From contig JAGACT010000034.1 of NCBI GenBank assembly GCA_017613995.1, positions 1 to 14,408 on the forward strand: 14,408 nt of DNA, in the 5' to 3' direction. This DNA is from Eubacteriaceae bacterium (lineage in GTDB: Bacteria > Bacillota > Clostridia > Eubacteriales > Anaerofustaceae). Positions within the stretch are counted from its first letter, which is position 1. Every line of letters starts with the position of its first letter. Positions 13,118 through 14,408 of the stretch are shown here, one piece after another. Under the pieces are notes generated by a model, which saw nothing but the letters and a program-made list of their open reading frames with translations, was not told the origin of the DNA and made no database searches. Made by a program: the position numbers and the translations under genes.

Positions 13118-13887
13118 TGTTCGTCCCACTGGCTGTACATTTCCTTCATCCATTTGTAAACGTCAAGCTGATACACGCTGTTCAGGTTCTCCCTGGAAAA
13201 AACTTCGTGTATCGGTCCCCTGGTGACTATCTCCCCCCTGTTCATAAGGACGGCGTGGGTGCCGTTGGCTTTCGCCAGGGACAGATCGTGGACAACGGCA
13301 ACCACGGCGCGTCCGCTGCCCTTTATCCACCGGCCGATCAGTTCGAAAATCTGCTTCTGATAGACCAGATCCAGATGGTTCGTGGGTTCGTCCAGGATAA
13401 GGAGCTTAGGGTCCTGGGCAAAGATCTGCGCCAAAAATGTTCTCTGCAGCTCTCCGCCGGAAAGCTGGAGGACGCTCTTGTCCGCCAGATGGCTCACTCC
13501 TGTCTCTTCCATTGCCTTTTCGATGAACTCCTCGCCCTGCTCGTCCGACGACGAATTCAGAAATCCTTTCGTATGGCTGTATCTTCCCAGGCTCACCACC
13601 TCCCTGACTGTAAAGGGATAGGATACATAGTGATACTGGGAAAGGACGCTGACTGTGCGGGCGAATTCCGTATGCTTGATCCCCCTTATGTCCCTGCCGG
13701 ACAGAAGGACCGTTCCCGTAAAGTCGGTAAGCTTGCTCACGGCGTTGACCACCGTGCTTTTTCCCGCTCCGTTGGGCCCGGCGAGGATCACCCATTCGCC
13801 TTCATTCACCGTGAAGCTCACGTTCCTCACTATGCTGTAGTCACCGAAACTGACACCCAGGTCTTTAACTTCAAGGACAGCGCTCAT
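13114..13887 (-). CDS. FecE/BtuD-type ABC transporter ATP-binding protein
   Basis: ATPase subunit (257 residues) of a type II importer for ferric siderophores, heme or cobalamin. Motifs in order: Walker A GPNGAGKS (37-44), Q-loop Gln84 in VLSQYHYVSYPFTV, signature LSGGELQR (142-149), Walker B LLILDEPTNHLD (162-173) and switch His200 in VVHDLS. The PFTVREVVSLGR segment after the Q-loop is characteristic of the FecE/FhuC/BtuD group. The ATG at 13887 overlaps the permease stop (ATGA) and has AGGAGG about five bases upstream. The C-terminal part of this gene covers the start region of the NusG-II gene. The substrate cannot be read here; a binding protein and the rest of the permease would be upstream, outside the window. 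Confidence 0.95.
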   Translation of the reverse strand: MSAVLEVKDLGVSFGDYSIVRNVSFTVNEGEWVILAGPNGAGKSTVVNAVSKLTDFTGTVLLSGRDIRGIKHTEFARTVSVLSQYHYVSYPFTVREVVSLGRYSHTKGFLNSSSDEQGEEFIEKAMEETGVSHLADKSVLQLSGGELQRTFLAQIFAQDPKLLILDEPTNHLDLVYQKQIFELIGRWIKGSGRAVVAVVHDLSLAKANGTHAVLMNRGEIVTRGPIHEVFSRENLNSVYQLDVYKWMKEMYSQWDEQ

Positions 13888-14408
13888 TTCTGCCTCCTCG
13901 TATTGTAGAAGATGTAGATGAAGGTTATGGATCCTATAAAGGAGGTGACTACGCCTATGGGCAGTTCCCTGGGCTTGAGGATGATGCGGGCCACCAGGTC
14001 CGCCAGCATAAGGAAGGACGCCCCGACGAATACGCAGGCCGGCATCAGTTTTTTATGGTTCGGGCCCACCACCAGCCTGGTCATATGCGGAATGACGAGA
14101 CCCACGAAACCGATGGTTCCGCCGATGGACACGCAAACGCCGATCAGGGCGGATACGCTTATCAGCACCACCAGTTTGACTTTCTTTACGTCGACGCCCA
14201 CGTGAAGTGCGTTCTGCTCACCCACGGCAAAGGCGTTGAGTTCCCTCGAAAGGGACAGTAGCACTCCGCCGAAGATTATGATCGATGTCAGCAGCAGAAG
14301 TGCGTCGGTAAAGTTGGTTGAAGCCAGGGATCCCATGGTCCAGAACATGATGTTCTTTGCCCTGTCCGGCGCGAAGGTGACCACGAGGGACAGGATGCTG
14401 CTGACGAA
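13884..14408 (-). CDS. FecCD/BtuC-family ABC transporter permease (5' end outside window)
   Basis: The C-terminal 174 residues of a multi-helix importer permease; the frame is open to the window edge, so its start lies beyond 14408. Recognisable family features are APDRAKNIMFWTMGSLAS near the visible N-terminus, then GTIGFVGLVIPHMTRLVVGP, the cytoplasmic coupling-helix region that contacts the ATPase, and the C-terminal ELPIGVVTSFIGSITFIYIF. The GTG at 14384 that could pass for a start lies within a conserved segment and should be ignored. It is coupled to the ATPase gene by ATGA. The family imports iron-siderophore, heme or vitamin B12; which one is not determined here. Confidence 0.95.
   Translation of the reverse strand, partial: FVSSILSLVVTFAPDRAKNIMFWTMGSLASTNFTDALLLLTSIIIFGGVLLSLSRELNAFAVGEQNALHVGVDVKKVKLVVLISVSALIGVCVSIGGTIGFVGLVIPHMTRLVVGPNHKKLMPACVFVGASFLMLADLVARIILKPRELPIGVVTSFIGSITFIYIFYNTRRQK

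Noticed and set aside
13321..13330. DnaA-box-like TTATCCACC
   Set aside because: A single near-match inside the ABC ATPase coding sequence; no cluster, no AT-rich unwinding region and no dnaA/dnaN nearby, so there is no evidence for an origin in the window.
14180..14210. CACGTG core that might be part of a parS site
   Set aside because: Flanking bases do not match TGTTTCACGTGAAACA; the other CACGTG-containing site near 616 also fails. No parS is called.
14384..14384. GTG as start of the permease gene
   Set aside because: The frame stays open to the window edge and the residues upstream continue a typical FecCD membrane segment, so the real start is outside.

Overview
The window looks like a chromosomal stretch of a Gram-positive anaerobe of the class Clostridia (Bacillota). 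This is inferred from strong AGGAGG-type ribosome binding sites, sigma-A-type promoters, a Soj/Spo0J-like ParA/ParB pair, a DUF3786 protein, a NusG-domain-II membrane protein and SpoIIE/SpoIIAA-type partner-switching proteins. GC content looks fairly high for the group (estimated by eye). I cannot place it below class. Coding density is high: no gene-free stretch exceeds 200 bases. The two largest gaps (about 4926-5124 and 12551-12745) hold promoters, a terminator and RNA structure. I saw no tRNA, rRNA, CRISPR array or insertion sequence.

Layout. (1) 1-921, plus strand: 3' part of fmt, ending at a hairpin terminator. (2) 953-4925, minus strand: one operon reading DUF3786 protein - parA - parB - four-helix membrane protein - RluA-family pseudouridine synthase, with a promoter at 4945-4973 and one-base TGATG overlaps at the last two junctions. 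(3) 5125-6687, plus strand: a single gene with its own promoter. It encodes a zinc-ribbon / Pro-Glu-Gln repeat / one-helix / TPR-like envelope protein and ends at a strong convergent terminator. (4) 6770-12550, minus strand: a six-gene operon reading STAS antagonist - membrane PP2C phosphatase - STAS/kinase/HATPase fusion - PHP phosphoesterase - VanX-type dipeptidase - GNAT acetyltransferase, with a promoter at 12642-12670 and a structured leader. (5) 12746-14408, minus strand: end of an iron/heme/cobalamin-type ABC importer operon (FecCD permease, FecE ATPase, NusG-II protein), closed by a canonical terminator.

The most unusual part is region 4. It holds the elements of an RsbU/RsbV/RsbW-like partner switch, but the anti-sigma-type ATPase is fused to its own STAS domain and to an aminoglycoside-phosphotransferase-like kinase domain with intact catalytic motifs. 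No sigma factor is encoded nearby, so the output partner is unknown. Each of the three non-coding junctions in the regulatory half (leader, gene 1/2, gene 2/3) carries a GC-only inverted repeat. The three downstream enzymes are joined by ATGA overlaps, so they are probably made together with the switch. The D-Ala-D-Ala dipeptidase and the PHP enzyme suggest a link to cell-wall turnover or nutrient recovery, which is inference only.
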